Origin: Clostridia bacterium
GTDB taxonomy: Bacteria > Bacillota > Clostridia > Oscillospirales > QAKW01
Assembly: GCA_017464525.1 (NCBI GenBank)
Contig: JAFTZM010000037.1
Span: 1-64,000 of the forward strand
DNA: 64,000 nt
Direction of reading: 5' to 3'
In this document: positions 33,827-43,200 of the stretch, one piece after another
Layout: each line of letters opens with the position of its first letter
How positions within the stretch are numbered: position 1 is the first letter of the stretch
Translations under genes and position numbers: made by a program
Notes under the pieces: generated by a model
The model's input: the letters and a program-made list of their open reading frames with translations, nothing else
The model's database searches: none
Told to the model about the DNA's origin: nothing

Positions 33827-34544
33827 TCCACTTCTCCTCCAGCCCCTTGGGCGCCGGAAGATCGCTGACAATATAGTCCATCTCCCCCAACGCCGCCACA
33901 TTGAAGGTGGCTGTTTTGCCCCATTTCGTGTGGTCAAACAAAAACACCTTCTTAGCCGCTTGGCGGAGCATGGTCTGGCGCAGGTAAGTCTCCGGCTCGG
34001 AATAATCGGTAATGGCCCCGGTCACCGAGGAAGTGGAAAAAAACAACCAATCTGCATTGACCGACTCCACAAACCGCTCTGCCATCCGGCCGGCGAAGCA
34101 GCCGGAGCCGGGCAGCAGATCCCCGCCGGTACATTTGGCGGAGATCTTATATTCCTGCAATAGATTCATGGCATTCAAGCCGTTGGTGATCACGGTGATC
34201 CCCTGCTTTTCCCGCAGATGGGCAATGATGGCAGCAGCCGTGGTGGAACCGTCGATGAAGATCACCGCCCCATCCGGGATCAAAGCCGCCGCCCCTTTGG
34301 CAATGCGGCGTTTTTCCTGCAGCATGGAGCCTGCCCGGAAGGCCAAGGGGCGGTAACTGTCGCTGCGGATCAGCATGGCACCGCCGTGGCTGCGCTTTAA
34401 AAAGCCCTCCTTTTCCAGAAGGGTAAGATCCCGCCGCACCGTAGGAGCGCTGGCATAAAGCAGCCGGCATAGGGTCTCCACACTAATGTATTCCCGCTCC
34501 TGCAGTAATTCAATAATTTTTTCTTTTCGTTGGTCTTTAAACAT
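33768..34544 (-). CDS. DeoR/GlpR-family transcription regulator
   Basis: Protein of 258 residues: N-terminal winged helix (MFKDQRKEKIIELLQE, SVETLCRLLYASAPTVRRDLTLLEKEGFLKRSHGGAML) and a C-terminal DeoR effector domain (about 75-235) related to sugar isomerases, with FIDGSTTAAAI and VITNGLNA, which usually binds a phosphorylated sugar. It is divergent from a HAD phosphatase gene, and three operator-like repeats lie between them, so it probably represses the phosphatase and itself. The last 20 codons overlap the convergent lipoprotein gene. Confidence 0.92.
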   Translation of the reverse strand: MFKDQRKEKIIELLQEREYISVETLCRLLYASAPTVRRDLTLLEKEGFLKRSHGGAMLIRSDSYRPLAFRAGSMLQEKRRIAKGAAALIPDGAVIFIDGSTTAAAIIAHLREKQGITVITNGLNAMNLLQEYKISAKCTGGDLLPGSGCFAGRMAERFVESVNADWLFFSTSSVTGAITDYSEPETYLRQTMLRQAAKKVFLFDHTKWGKTATFNVAALGEMDYIVSDLPAPKGLEEKWITAGSRSEANGGNSLHGRR

Positions 34545-34556
34545 GATACACCTGAT

Positions 34557-34608
34557 CGAAAATGATTGTTGATCGTATTTTTCGCCAGCACTTGACCGAA
34601 AACGATCA
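34557..34608. promoter_or_regulatory. Three operator-like repeats of the DeoR-type regulator
   Basis: CGAAAATGATTG (34557-34568), its inverted relative GATCGTATTTTTCG (34571-34584) and CGAAAACGATCA (34597-34608). The third overlaps the -35 box and spacer of the phosphatase promoter, fitting repression by the adjacent DeoR protein. Confidence 0.6.
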
Positions 34609-34620
34609 CAGTATTATTAT
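34592..34620 (+). promoter_or_regulatory. Promoter of the HAD phosphatase gene
   Basis: TTGACC (34592-34597), 17-base spacer, TATTAT (34615-34620). Operator-like sequence lies within the spacer. Confidence 0.75.
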
Positions 34621-34654
34621 AAAACCGTATCAAAATTTGTCAAGGAGAATTGCC

Positions 34655-35368
34655 ATGTATAAACTGATCGCATTTGATTTAGACGGCACCCTAAGCCAGC
34701 ACAAATCCCATCTGCCCGATGCCAACAAGGAAATGCTTTGCAGCCTGAGCAAAAAATATAAGCTGCTGATGGTAGGTGCCGGCAACTGCCCCCGCATCTA
34801 TAACCAGATGGAGGGCTTCCCCATCGATATCATCGGCAACTACGGAATGCAATACGGTGTGCACAACCCCGAGACCGGCGAGCTGGATCTGGTACGGGAC
34901 GATCATCTTCCCTGCGACCGGGACTCGGTGGAAAAGCGGGTCAACTATTTCCGGGAGAAATGCGGCTGGACCGAATTTGCCGGAGACAGCGTGGAATACC
35001 ATCCTTCCGGCTGCGTGACCTTCGCCATTTTAGGCACCAAGGCCAAGCAGGAGGATAAATTGGCCTTCGATCCCGACCGTGCCAAGCGCAGGGCCATCTA
35101 TCAGGAGGTCTGCGAAGCCTTCCCGGAGTATGTGGTATTCGTGGGCGGCTCCTCCTCCTTCGATATGGCCCCCAAGCCCTTTGATAAATACCATGCGCTG
35201 GCCCGCTATGCGGAAGAAAACGGCATCAAGCATGAAGAGATCCTTTTTGTGGGGGACGATTACGGCCCCGGCGGTAACGATGAATCGGTCTATGTTTCCG
35301 ATATCCCCTTCTGTTGCATCGACGATTTTACCACCACCCCCGAAAAGCTGGCCTTTCTTTTAGATTAA
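34655..35368 (+). CDS. HAD-superfamily sugar phosphatase
   Basis: Phosphatase of 237 residues with DLDGTLS at the start (nucleophile and acid/base aspartates of motif I), a cap domain, FDKYHALARYAEENGI and GDD (motif IV, VGDDYGPGGND). It belongs to the Cof-like/phosphomannomutase-like subgroup, which acts on sugar phosphates. The ATG at 34655 has AAGGAG before it; the upstream frame crosses the promoter and is rejected. Its control by an adjacent sugar-type DeoR regulator suggests disposal of a phosphosugar, which is inference. Confidence 0.88.
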   Translation: MYKLIAFDLDGTLSQHKSHLPDANKEMLCSLSKKYKLLMVGAGNCPRIYNQMEGFPIDIIGNYGMQYGVHNPETGELDLVRDDHLPCDRDSVEKRVNYFREKCGWTEFAGDSVEYHPSGCVTFAILGTKAKQEDKLAFDPDRAKRRAIYQEVCEAFPEYVVFVGGSSSFDMAPKPFDKYHALARYAEENGIKHEEILFVGDDYGPGGNDESVYVSDIPFCCIDDFTTTPEKLAFLLD

Positions 35369-35456
35369 AGGAAGATTAAATCCCCCGAGATTAAAAAACC
35401 TTAAGTTTAAAAACGCCTCCGTTATGCTAAAATAGAAGCAAACGGAGGTATTTTTT

Positions 35457-36140
35457 ATGACCAGAACCAAGCTCAAAGACCGGCGCCTGCCGGATTATAC
35501 CCGGGGAGAAGAGATCTTCAATATGGTCTCCCACATTGTGGGTGGCGGCTTCGGCGTCATCGCCCTTGCCACCTGCGTCATCAAAGCCTTTCTGCAAGGA
35601 AATGCCTATGATATTACCGGTGCCTTTATCTACGGCATCTCCATGATCATTCTCTATACCATGTCCAGCCTCTACCATGGCCTGAAGCCGGTGACAGCCA
35701 AAAAGGTGTTCCAGATCATCGATCACTGCACCATTTTTATCCTCATCGCCGGCACCTACACCCCCATTGTACTCTCCGCCATCCGGCCCGCCAACCCGGT
35801 AATGGGATGGAGCGTGATTGGCTTTGTCTGGGGCCTTTCCGTTTTGGGCATCGTGCTGAATGCCATCGATCTGAAACGCTATAATAAGCTCTCTATGGTG
35901 CTGTATCTGCTGCTGGGCTGGTGCATCATCTTCACCGGCAAAAGCACCATCCAGGCGGTGGAGGGTGCCGGAATGCTCTGGGTGCTACTCGGCGGTATCA
36001 GCTATACGGTGGGCGCCCTTTTCTACGGCATCGGCGGCCACGGCAAGCATCCTCTGCGGTATATGCACTCGGTGTTTCACCTCTTTGTGGTGATCGGCAG
36101 CATCCTGCAGTATATCGGTATTATCCTCTATGTTTTATAA
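35457..36140 (+). CDS. Hemolysin III / PAQR-family membrane protein
   Basis: Seven-helix membrane protein of 227 residues. The family signature is clear: EEIFNMVSHIVGGGFG near the N-terminus, MSSLYHGL, IDHCTIFILIAGTYTP and the C-terminal HPLRYMHSVFHLFVVIGS. The conserved His/Asp/Ser residues form a metal site in this superfamily, which suggests a hydrolase (ceramidase-like) fold; the bacterial function is not known, and the hemolysin name is historical. A -10-like TAAAAT lies upstream within an inverted repeat CCTCCGTT...AACGGAGG whose right arm is the ribosome site. Confidence 0.93.
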   Translation: MTRTKLKDRRLPDYTRGEEIFNMVSHIVGGGFGVIALATCVIKAFLQGNAYDITGAFIYGISMIILYTMSSLYHGLKPVTAKKVFQIIDHCTIFILIAGTYTPIVLSAIRPANPVMGWSVIGFVWGLSVLGIVLNAIDLKRYNKLSMVLYLLLGWCIIFTGKSTIQAVEGAGMLWVLLGGISYTVGALFYGIGGHGKHPLRYMHSVFHLFVVIGSILQYIGIILYVL

Positions 36141-36155
36141 CCCTCTGAAAAAAGC

Positions 36156-36191
36156 GATCCGCTTGTCCCAAAAGACAAGCGGATCTTTTTT
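36156..36191 (+). terminator. Bidirectional terminator after the PAQR gene
   Basis: Perfect stem GATCCGCTTGTC / GACAAGCGGATC followed by T6, with an A-run before it that serves the convergent gene at 36190. Confidence 0.9.
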
Positions 36192-36945
36192 AATCCTTAA
36201 GATAGGTTGCAATACTGAAAACTGCCGAAATTCCGGTGTTACGTGCTGCGATCCGTGAATTCTCGGCGGCAATGGCAGAATTCTGCGCCATGATCTCGGA
36301 ATTGATCGCCGCAAGTTCATTATACGCCAAAGATTCCTGAGCCATGCTTTCCATACGGGTCTTATGCATGATATCCTCAAATGTATTGATGGCCGATTCC
36401 AGATCATGCGCTCTTTTATTCCGGATCAGGAAATAAAGCTGATTGGCATGATCCCAATAGGCCGGCGGAATAATGCAGACCTCCTCGTTCAGCATCCTCT
36501 GCTCCAGGGCGGCAAGCTCCTGCTTCTTTTCCGTATGCAGAACACGGAGAGCAGGCATCTCTTCCTCAGCCGCGATCAGGCCCTGCTCGTATTCCTCGAA
36601 CTCCCCTTTTTTCGCCAGATAAAACAGTTGCTTAAAAACAAGCTGATAGATCAGAAACATCAGCGGTACGCTGAGCGCCCCCGCCGTATCAGGCGGAATA
36701 TTTTTAAAGATGATCGCCATCAGGCAAGCCAACCCGAAGCCCAATATGACGCTCAGGATCAAAAAAAACGTACGGGGCGCATCGGCGGCAAATGCCATCT
36801 TTTTGAATTCCTTCAAAGAGGGCAGTGAGGTATCCAGCAGATCCTCGTATTCCTCGATCTCATTTTTTAAGATATCCCGTTGATTGCAGATCTTAACAGC
36901 ATCTGCGATCAGCGCTGTTTCATTTTTAACGATTTCTTCTCCCAT
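36190..36945 (-). CDS. Coiled-coil membrane protein of unknown function
   Basis: Protein of 251 residues: an N-terminal helical region (ILKNEIEEYEDLLDTSLPSLKEFKK), two adjacent membrane segments (about 57-80 and 87-108), then long charged helices (about 110-235) likely to form a coiled coil, with a repetitive Ala/Ser/Asn tail IAAENSRIAARN. No enzymatic motif is visible. It lies 8 bases after the zinc-ribbon/TM2 gene and shares its promoter, opposite an XRE regulator. Function unknown. Confidence 0.78.
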   Translation of the reverse strand: MGEEIVKNETALIADAVKICNQRDILKNEIEEYEDLLDTSLPSLKEFKKMAFAADAPRTFFLILSVILGFGLACLMAIIFKNIPPDTAGALSVPLMFLIYQLVFKQLFYLAKKGEFEEYEQGLIAAEEEMPALRVLHTEKKQELAALEQRMLNEEVCIIPPAYWDHANQLYFLIRNKRAHDLESAINTFEDIMHKTRMESMAQESLAYNELAAINSEIMAQNSAIAAENSRIAARNTGISAVFSIATYLKD

Positions 36946-36953
36946 AGCTCACC

Positions 36954-37262
36954 TTATACCAGAGGAATGCCCTTGGCATCTGTGCTGATCGTCCCATTAA
37001 AGATCTTGATGGCATCCGCAATCTGCATCACAACGCTGCCAATAAATAATGTAAATAAACCGATGACCATTTTTTTCAAAAATCTGCCGGGATTATTCAA
37101 ATAAAGATCCCCGATCCCGAAAAGCATCAGAATTCCGGCCAAGGCCTTGCTCTTTGTCTTCCCCTGATAGGCCTCGGTGTAGCCATTCTCAATAAAGGTA
37201 CCGCAGGTGGGGCATTTCGCCGCATTCTTGGGCAGTTGTTTCCCGCAATTCACACATTTCAT
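36954..37262 (-). CDS. Zinc-ribbon and TM2-like membrane protein
   Basis: Protein of 102 residues: an N-terminal zinc ribbon MKCVNCGKQLPKNAAKCPTCG (two CxxC pairs) and a C-terminal region with two hydrophobic segments containing GILMLFGIGDLYLNNPGRFLKK, similar to the TM2 domain where a turn with D and N residues joins two helices. Such proteins are common and uncharacterised. First of a two-gene operon with a clear promoter, divergent from a small XRE regulator. AGAGGAAAAAC precedes the ATG. Confidence 0.8.
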   Translation of the reverse strand: MKCVNCGKQLPKNAAKCPTCGTFIENGYTEAYQGKTKSKALAGILMLFGIGDLYLNNPGRFLKKMVIGLFTLFIGSVVMQIADAIKIFNGTISTDAKGIPLV

Positions 37263-37315
37263 TTGTTTTTCCTCTTTTCTTCAAAATAATATCGAAAGAT
37301 GTTTCTTTCAGGGGT

Positions 37316-37344
37316 ATTATACATCTTAATTTCTAAGATATCAA
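37316..37344 (-). promoter_or_regulatory. Promoter of the zinc-ribbon operon
   Basis: On the minus strand TTGATA (37339-37344), 17-base spacer, TATAAT (37316-37321). TTTCTAAGA occurs near this promoter and again 50 bases away before the XRE gene, possibly as operator sites. Confidence 0.7.
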
Positions 37345-37423
37345 CAATTGTTTCGTAATTATTAAGAAGTTCTGCTCATTTCTAAGAATCCGGATTACAA
37401 TATAAGCATAGAGGAGGTTCATT

Positions 37424-37753
37424 ATGAAAAGAATCGGAGAAGTCCTCAGATATGCACGCGAAGATCTGGATCTGACTCAGCTGGACGTTATGAAGCAGAC
37501 CGGGATCAATAACAAAACCTTGTCCGGATACGAAAATGAAGTATCGGAGCCCGATCTGGCGACCTTTGCAAAGCTTTTGACCCTTTATCATCTTTCTGCA
37601 GATGAGGTGCTGGAGATCCCGGGCTGTTCCGGAAAGAATCCTGCTCTGCTATCTGCCGAGGAGAGAGCACTGCTTCAGAATTTCAGAAGGCTGAGCGAGC
37701 AGCAACGGGCGGATTTTTGCACCATGCTTTCTGCCATAGTGCAAAAGAAATAA
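37424..37753 (+). CDS. XRE-family transcription regulator
   Basis: Small DNA-binding protein of 109 residues with a Cro/CI-type helix-turn-helix in residues 1-60 (RYAREDLDLTQLDVMKQTGINNKTLSGYENEVSEPDLATFAKLL) and a short C-terminal tail LLSAEERALLQNFRRLSEQQRADF, a common end in Clostridia XRE regulators. AGGAGG precedes the ATG. It is divergent from the zinc-ribbon/coiled-coil operon and probably controls it and itself, given the repeated TTTCTAAGA in the gap. Confidence 0.9.
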   Translation: MKRIGEVLRYAREDLDLTQLDVMKQTGINNKTLSGYENEVSEPDLATFAKLLTLYHLSADEVLEIPGCSGKNPALLSAEERALLQNFRRLSEQQRADFCTMLSAIVQKK

Positions 37754-37768
37754 TGTAAAATTGGGGTA

Positions 37769-37796
37769 TTGACAAAAATCTGCAAAGTGCTATAAT
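37769..37796 (+). promoter_or_regulatory. Strong promoter of the Ldh2/malic enzyme operon
   Basis: TTGACA (37769-37774), 16-base spacer, TATAAT (37791-37796). A leader of about 120 bases follows. Confidence 0.85.
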
Positions 37797-37831
37797 TAAT
37801 GTAGTTTAATATGAGCACATGAGATTTTTGA

Positions 37832-37887
37832 GAGTGCACGGAAAAAGTAAGGCAGTTAGTGCCTCCCTTTTTGCGTGCTCTTTTTTT
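37832..37887 (+). terminator. Leader terminator ahead of the Ldh2/malic enzyme operon
   Basis: Long stem: GAG.GCACG pairs with CGTGC.TC, AAAAAG with CTTTTT, and GGCA with TGCC around the loop GTTAG, followed by seven T. A GAGCAC at 37813-37818 could pair with the distal arm instead and form an antiterminator. It is not recognised as a known riboswitch class. Confidence 0.75.
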
Positions 37888-37926
37888 ATGCTCGGGAGGC
37901 TCAAAAAAATTAGGAGGAAGAAAACC

Positions 37927-39039
37927 ATGGCAAAGACCAACATTGTAAACTGGGAAACGATCACCAGCTTCGTGATCGACGCGTTCAAGGGCTACGGCAT
38001 TCCCGAAGAGGATGCCAAGATCTGCGCAGACGTTCTGCTGGAATCCGATAAGAGAGGGATTGAATCTCACGGTGTAAACCGCTTCAAGCCCGTTTATCTG
38101 GACCGTATCAAGGCGGGGATCCAGAACCCCGTAACCAACTTTGAGATCATCAAAGAGACCCCCACCACCGCTGTTGTGGACGGTCACGACGGTATGGGTC
38201 AGGTAATCGGCCACAAGGCCATGAGCATGGCCATCGCCAAGGCCAAGGAATACGGCATGGGTATGGTCGTTGTCCGTAACTCCTGCCACTACGGTATTGC
38301 CGGCTACTACACCTCCATGGCTGCCAAGGCCGGTTGCATCGGTCTCACCGGCACCAACGCCCGCCCCACCGTTGCCCCCACCTTTGGCGTTGAGGGTATG
38401 TTCGGTACCAACCCCCTGACTCTGGGCGTGCCCACCGACGAAGAGTTTGACTTCAACTTCGACGGTGCTTCCTCCACCTACCAGAACGGCAAGCTGGAGT
38501 ACTATGCCCGTATCGGCAAGGATGCCCCCAAGGGTGCCCTGATCGGTGTGGACGGCAAGGCCTACGAAGGCACCTCCGCTGATGCACTCAAGACCATGGC
38601 CCGCGGCGAGGCTGCTCTCTGCACCTTGGGCGGCCCCGGCGAAGAGCAGTGCGGCTACAAAGGCTACGGCTACGCCATGTTTGTTGAACTGCTGTCCGCT
38701 GTTCTGCAGGACGGTAGTTACGGCAAGAGCCTGACCGGTCTGGACGAGAATGGCAACAAGGTGCCCTTCCGTCTCGGTCACTTCTTCATCGCCATCGACA
38801 CCGATCACTTCCTGGGCGAAGATGTCTGCCGCAAGAAGGCAGGCGATATCCTGCGGGATGTCCGTGCTTCCAAGAAGGCTCCCGGCGAGGAGCGCATCTA
38901 CACCGCCGGCGAGAAGGAGTATTTGGTTCGCCTGGCCCGTAAGGACGGTGTACCCATCAATGAGTCTGTTCAGGCTGAGATGGTCGCAGTTCGCGACGAA
39001 CTTGGTCTGACCCAGTACAAGTTCCCCTGGGAGGAGTAA
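37927..39039 (+). CDS. Ldh2-family malate/L-lactate dehydrogenase
   Basis: NAD(P)-dependent 2-hydroxyacid dehydrogenase of 370 residues in the Ldh2 (malate/L-lactate/ureidoglycolate) family, which is unrelated to classical LDH/MDH. Family segments: ESDKRGIESHGVNRF (about 38-52), VVRNSCHYGIAGYYTSMAAK, GTNARPTVAPTFG and MFGTNPLTLGVPT. Next to a malic enzyme, malate is the likely substrate. The ATG at 37927 has AGGAGG; an upstream in-frame start would lie in the leader hairpin. Preferred codons are strong, suggesting high expression. The malic enzyme follows after four bases. Confidence 0.92.
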   Translation: MAKTNIVNWETITSFVIDAFKGYGIPEEDAKICADVLLESDKRGIESHGVNRFKPVYLDRIKAGIQNPVTNFEIIKETPTTAVVDGHDGMGQVIGHKAMSMAIAKAKEYGMGMVVVRNSCHYGIAGYYTSMAAKAGCIGLTGTNARPTVAPTFGVEGMFGTNPLTLGVPTDEEFDFNFDGASSTYQNGKLEYYARIGKDAPKGALIGVDGKAYEGTSADALKTMARGEAALCTLGGPGEEQCGYKGYGYAMFVELLSAVLQDGSYGKSLTGLDENGNKVPFRLGHFFIAIDTDHFLGEDVCRKKAGDILRDVRASKKAPGEERIYTAGEKEYLVRLARKDGVPINESVQAEMVAVRDELGLTQYKFPWEE

Positions 39040-39043
39040 GAAT

Positions 39044-40216
39044 ATGGATATCAGACAGGAATCTTTAAAGAAACACTACGAGTGGAACGGCAAAATCGAA
39101 GTCGTTACCCGCTGCCCCATCGAGACCCGCGAGGATCTTTCCTTGGCCTACACCCCCGGCGTTGCCGAGGCTTGCCTGGAGATCCAGAAGGACTACAATA
39201 AGAGCTACGAGCTGACCCGGCGGAACAACATGGTTGCCGTTATTACCGACGGTACTGCCATTCTGGGTCTGGGCGATATCGGCCCCGAAGCCGGTATGCC
39301 TGTTATGGAAGGTAAATGCGCCCTCTTCAAGGCCTTCGCCGATGTGGACGCATTCCCCATCTGCATCCGCAGCAAGGATGTAGACGAGCTGGTTCGCACC
39401 ATCTACCTGATCTCCGGTTCCTTCGGCGGTATCAACCTGGAGGATATTGGCGCCCCCCGCTGCTTCGAGGTGGAGCGCAAGCTGAAAGAGATCTGCGATA
39501 TTCCCATCTTCCACGATGACCAGCACGGCACCGCTATCGTCGTAGCCGCCGCCCTGATCAATGCGCTGAAGGTCGTTAAGAAGAACATCGGCGAGGTGAA
39601 GGTTGTGATCAACGGTGCCGGTTCCGCCGGTATCGCCATCGGCAAGCACCTTTTGAACATGGGCGTTAAGAACCTGACCATGGTGGATCGTTTCGGCATC
39701 ATCTGCAAGGGAATGCCCGATCTGAACGATGCCCACGCAGAGATCGCCGAGGTCACCAACCTGGAGCATAAGATGGGTACCCTGGCTGATGCTATGAAGG
39801 GGGCCGATGTATTCATCGGTGTTTCCGCTCCCAACATTGTGAGTGAGGAAATGGTTGCCTCCATGGCTGCCGATGCCATCATGTTCCCCATGGCCAACCC
39901 CACCCCCGAGATCATGCCTGATAAGGCCAAGGCTGCCGGCGCACGGATCGTGGGTACCGGCCGCTCCGACTTCCCCAACCAAATCAATAACGTTCTGGCT
40001 TTCCCCGGCATCTTCCGCGGTGCTCTGGATTGCCGTGCTTCCTGCATCAATGAGGAAATGAAGGTGGCCACCTCCTATGCGCTGGCTTCTCTCATCCCCG
40101 ATGAAGAACTGAATGAGGAAAATATCATCATCGGCGCTCTGGATAAGCGTGTTGCTCCCGCCGTTGCCAAGGCAGTTGTTGAAGCTGCCAAGGAGACCGG
40201 CGTAGCCCGCATCTGA
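39044..40216 (+). CDS. NAD-type malic enzyme
   Basis: Oxidatively decarboxylates malate to pyruvate. The 390 residues are the short bacterial form: LAYTPGVAEACLEI (about 28-41), VITDGTAILGLGDIG, the catalytic and metal-binding IFHDDQHGTA, the dinucleotide site NGAGSAGIAIGKHLL, and NPTPEIMPDKA near the end. With the preceding dehydrogenase it forms a malate-oxaloacetate/pyruvate pair that could balance NAD(P)H. The C-terminal phosphotransacetylase-like domain of some malic enzymes is absent. Codon use is strongly biased, as in the previous gene. Confidence 0.95.
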   Translation: MDIRQESLKKHYEWNGKIEVVTRCPIETREDLSLAYTPGVAEACLEIQKDYNKSYELTRRNNMVAVITDGTAILGLGDIGPEAGMPVMEGKCALFKAFADVDAFPICIRSKDVDELVRTIYLISGSFGGINLEDIGAPRCFEVERKLKEICDIPIFHDDQHGTAIVVAAALINALKVVKKNIGEVKVVINGAGSAGIAIGKHLLNMGVKNLTMVDRFGIICKGMPDLNDAHAEIAEVTNLEHKMGTLADAMKGADVFIGVSAPNIVSEEMVASMAADAIMFPMANPTPEIMPDKAKAAGARIVGTGRSDFPNQINNVLAFPGIFRGALDCRASCINEEMKVATSYALASLIPDEELNEENIIIGALDKRVAPAVAKAVVEAAKETGVARI

Positions 40217-40230
40217 GACCCCCGACATCA

Positions 40231-40263
40231 AAAATAGCAGCCCGGGTGGGCTGCTATTTTTTT
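40231..40263 (+). terminator. Terminator of the Ldh2/malic enzyme operon
   Basis: Perfect stem AAAATAGCAGCCC / GGGCTGCTATTTT and T-run; its 3' part reaches the stop codon of the convergent TIR-TPR gene. Confidence 0.9.
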
Positions 40264-43200
40264 ACATATTCCGTATTTTGTTCAGCATATCCTCATAGGC
40301 CTTCACGCCGGGGCATTGCTGTACCAGTTCTTCGCAAAGGGTCAGGGCGGTGCGGTAATACTTTTGCCGCTTTAAAAATCCGCTTACTGAAGCCATTTTC
40401 AAGTTTGCTACCGCCAGATCGGCTTTGCTTTCCGGTGTGTTCTGGGCGGCCATTTCCACCGCAGCATTATACAGGCTTTCATAGTAAAGCTTGGCCTCCC
40501 GGGCGTTGCCCTCATAAACGGCCACATCGCCCAGCTTATCATAGATCACAAGCACATCCCGGCGAGCCTCAGCGGTATGGACCTCCCGCAGCAGCTCCTC
40601 TGCCATGGGCAGCGCCTTGGTATAATAATTTTTCATCCCCGTGGGGTCCTGCGCAAAGGCACAGATCTCCCCCAATCTGGTATACGCCAGCATCCGCAGC
40701 CGTTTCAGATCAGCGGTACCGGCTTCCTTGGCTAGCTCCTCCGCCAACGAAAGCATCATCAGATAATCCTGCCGGGCGGCCTGCAGATCACCCTTCTGGG
40801 TATGGATCATTCCTAAATTCTGGTAGCAGATGGCATGATCCCGCCGCAGCTGGATGGTGGGGGTTTCCTCTGCCATCTGCGCTGAAATACGCAGACATTC
40901 TTCATAGCATTGCTCTGCCGGGGCGATCTCGCCCATGCTGCGGTAAAGGTCCCCCAGCCGGGCATTCATCTGCGCTGCACGGGTGCGGTTGCGGGCCGTC
41001 TCCGCCTGCTGCACCGCCCTCAGCGCTTCTTCATAATACCGCTTGGCCTCCCCCATATTCCCCAGCCTGAGAAAGAGGGTCCCCAGACATTCGCAGGAAA
41101 GCGAATAGGCTTCTCCTTTTTCCGGAATTTCTTCTGCCGCAGCCAATGCCTTTTTATAATACCCAAGGGCATTTCCGCCGTCTCCCTCCTTCATCCGCTG
41201 ATCTCCCAGCGAACGGTAATTGCGGGAAAGATCCTCCCGGAACTGTTGCTTTTCCGATTGCCGCACCAGATCCTCCAGGATCTCTGTGCTATGAAGCAGG
41301 TTCTGCTCACCGGAGCCGTTTTCTCCCACAGCCAGCTGCGCCGCCCCTAATTTATAGTAGGCCATGGCCAGATCACGTAGATTATCGGGATTTTCTGTCC
41401 GGCGGGCGATGGTCTCCTGCAGCTGAGCTGTCAGTTCATAATAGCGGATCGCCCCCTGCAGATCTCCCTCCACCTGGCAAAGAACACCCCGGGAATCATA
41501 GGCCACCGCCAGAATGATCTGATCGGCTACCACAGCAGTCTCTTTGACCAACACCTCGGCGATCTCCAGATATCGGTTCAGAAGATCCCGGGCCGCCATC
41601 AGCTTGTTTTCCCGCATCATCAGCTGCCCAAGATCCCCCAAGGTCCTTCCCAGAAAGCGCTTGGTCTCCGGCGTTTCCAAAGCCTGATCCAGCAGCTCTG
41701 CCTGCTCCAGTTTCCGCCGGAAATATCTCTCGGCCGCCCCGGCATCCTGATCCATGCAAAGAGTCCCCAAATTTCCGCAGATATTCGCCAGATTGCGGCG
41801 GTACAGCAGAATCTCTTCATCCTCCCGATCCAGCGCCCGCTGCAGCAGCATTTCACGGATCTGCAGGCATTTTTCAAACATTTCCCGAGCCTGCTCCTGC
41901 TCCCCAAAATCTGCCAGCACCAGACCTAATTGTTCATAGGTACTGTCCCTATCTGTGTCTTCTCTGGAAATCTCCAGACTTTTTTCAAGATATTCCTTCG
42001 CCTTGGAAAGATTGCCCTCCTTCCAGCAGATCCCACCCAGTCGAAGCAAAGCGACCGCCAGATCCCGCTCATTAAAGATCTTATCCTTGGCCTGATCAAA
42101 TTCAAACCGTTCCAGATGCTCATGGTAATCGGCAAGCCATTGCTCGATCTCCCGATAGATCCGCTCATACGCCTCCCGGGCCTTGATCAGTTGACCTTCC
42201 CCCTCCCAGATGGATGCGATCTTCTGCTCATAAAGCATCCCATCCCGCAAAATAAAGGAAAAATCAAATTTTTCAGCGATCTCCCGCACCAATATGGCGG
42301 CTTCTTCATATTTTTTGATAGCTTCCTCCGGCCGCCCCAGCTCCAGAAGATAATCCCCCCATTGGGCGACCTCCGTATAGTACGGGCAGCCGGTGCGGGT
42401 ATCGGGATTTTCCTCATAAGCCTTCCCCATCAAGGCAACCTTCCGCCCCTGCCAGATCAGCGCCTGCTCATGGCTGCGGGCAACGCCCTTGCCGGTACGG
42501 TACATCAGCACCAATTCCCCGGCCGCCTCCACCAGACCGGCATCTGCCGCAGAGGCCAGCAAGGCTACCGCCCGCTCCTGATCGACCTCCACATCGATCC
42601 CGTCCCGGTAAGCCAGACCGATCAGAAAATTATGGGCAGGATCGGTATCGTTGGAGCGCAGAGCAATATCCTGCAAGGCCTGCAGCAGCGCCGCTCCCAA
42701 GGCAGGGTCGTCATAGGCATCCACTGCCTCCGGCAAGGCATCATAGCAACCCAGCAGTGCCTCCCGGTCGGTGGCTACCAGTTCCGCCGGTACGATGGCC
42801 TTTTCTGCCTTCCGAGCCATAGGATATTCCAGACGCATGATGTAGTTATCCTGTTCCAAAAGGCTGGGGGTCACCGCCAGAGCAAAAAGCTTGCTCTTAT
42901 CCAAAGCATCGGCGATCTCCCGGTTAAAATCCTCGCCGGGGGTCAAGAATTCATCAAACCAGATGGCAATATCCCGAAAGCTCTCATTCTGATGGATCAG
43001 CCGGATCAGCTCCCGGGCATACTTCCGGTCCTTTTTGCGGTAGCTCAAAAAGATATAAGCATCAAAAGCCGCCCGCACCTTAGCCGCCAGCTCATCCCCG
43101 ATCAGGACCGTCGCCAGGAATTTTTCCAGCTTCTCTTCAAAGCCGATGGCGGTCTCGTCCTGCTGGTAAGGATCCAGAAACTGCAGATCCCCGCATTTTT

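Noticed and set aside
37803-37926. Known riboswitch upstream of the Ldh2 gene
   Set aside because: The hairpin and T-run are clear, but none of the conserved cores of familiar classes (SAM, TPP, FMN, lysine, glycine, purine) was recognised; kept only as an unassigned leader.
39065-40231. Long open frame of 388 codons opposite the malic enzyme
   Set aside because: It is the shadow of a strongly codon-biased gene; no domain or ribosome site supports it.
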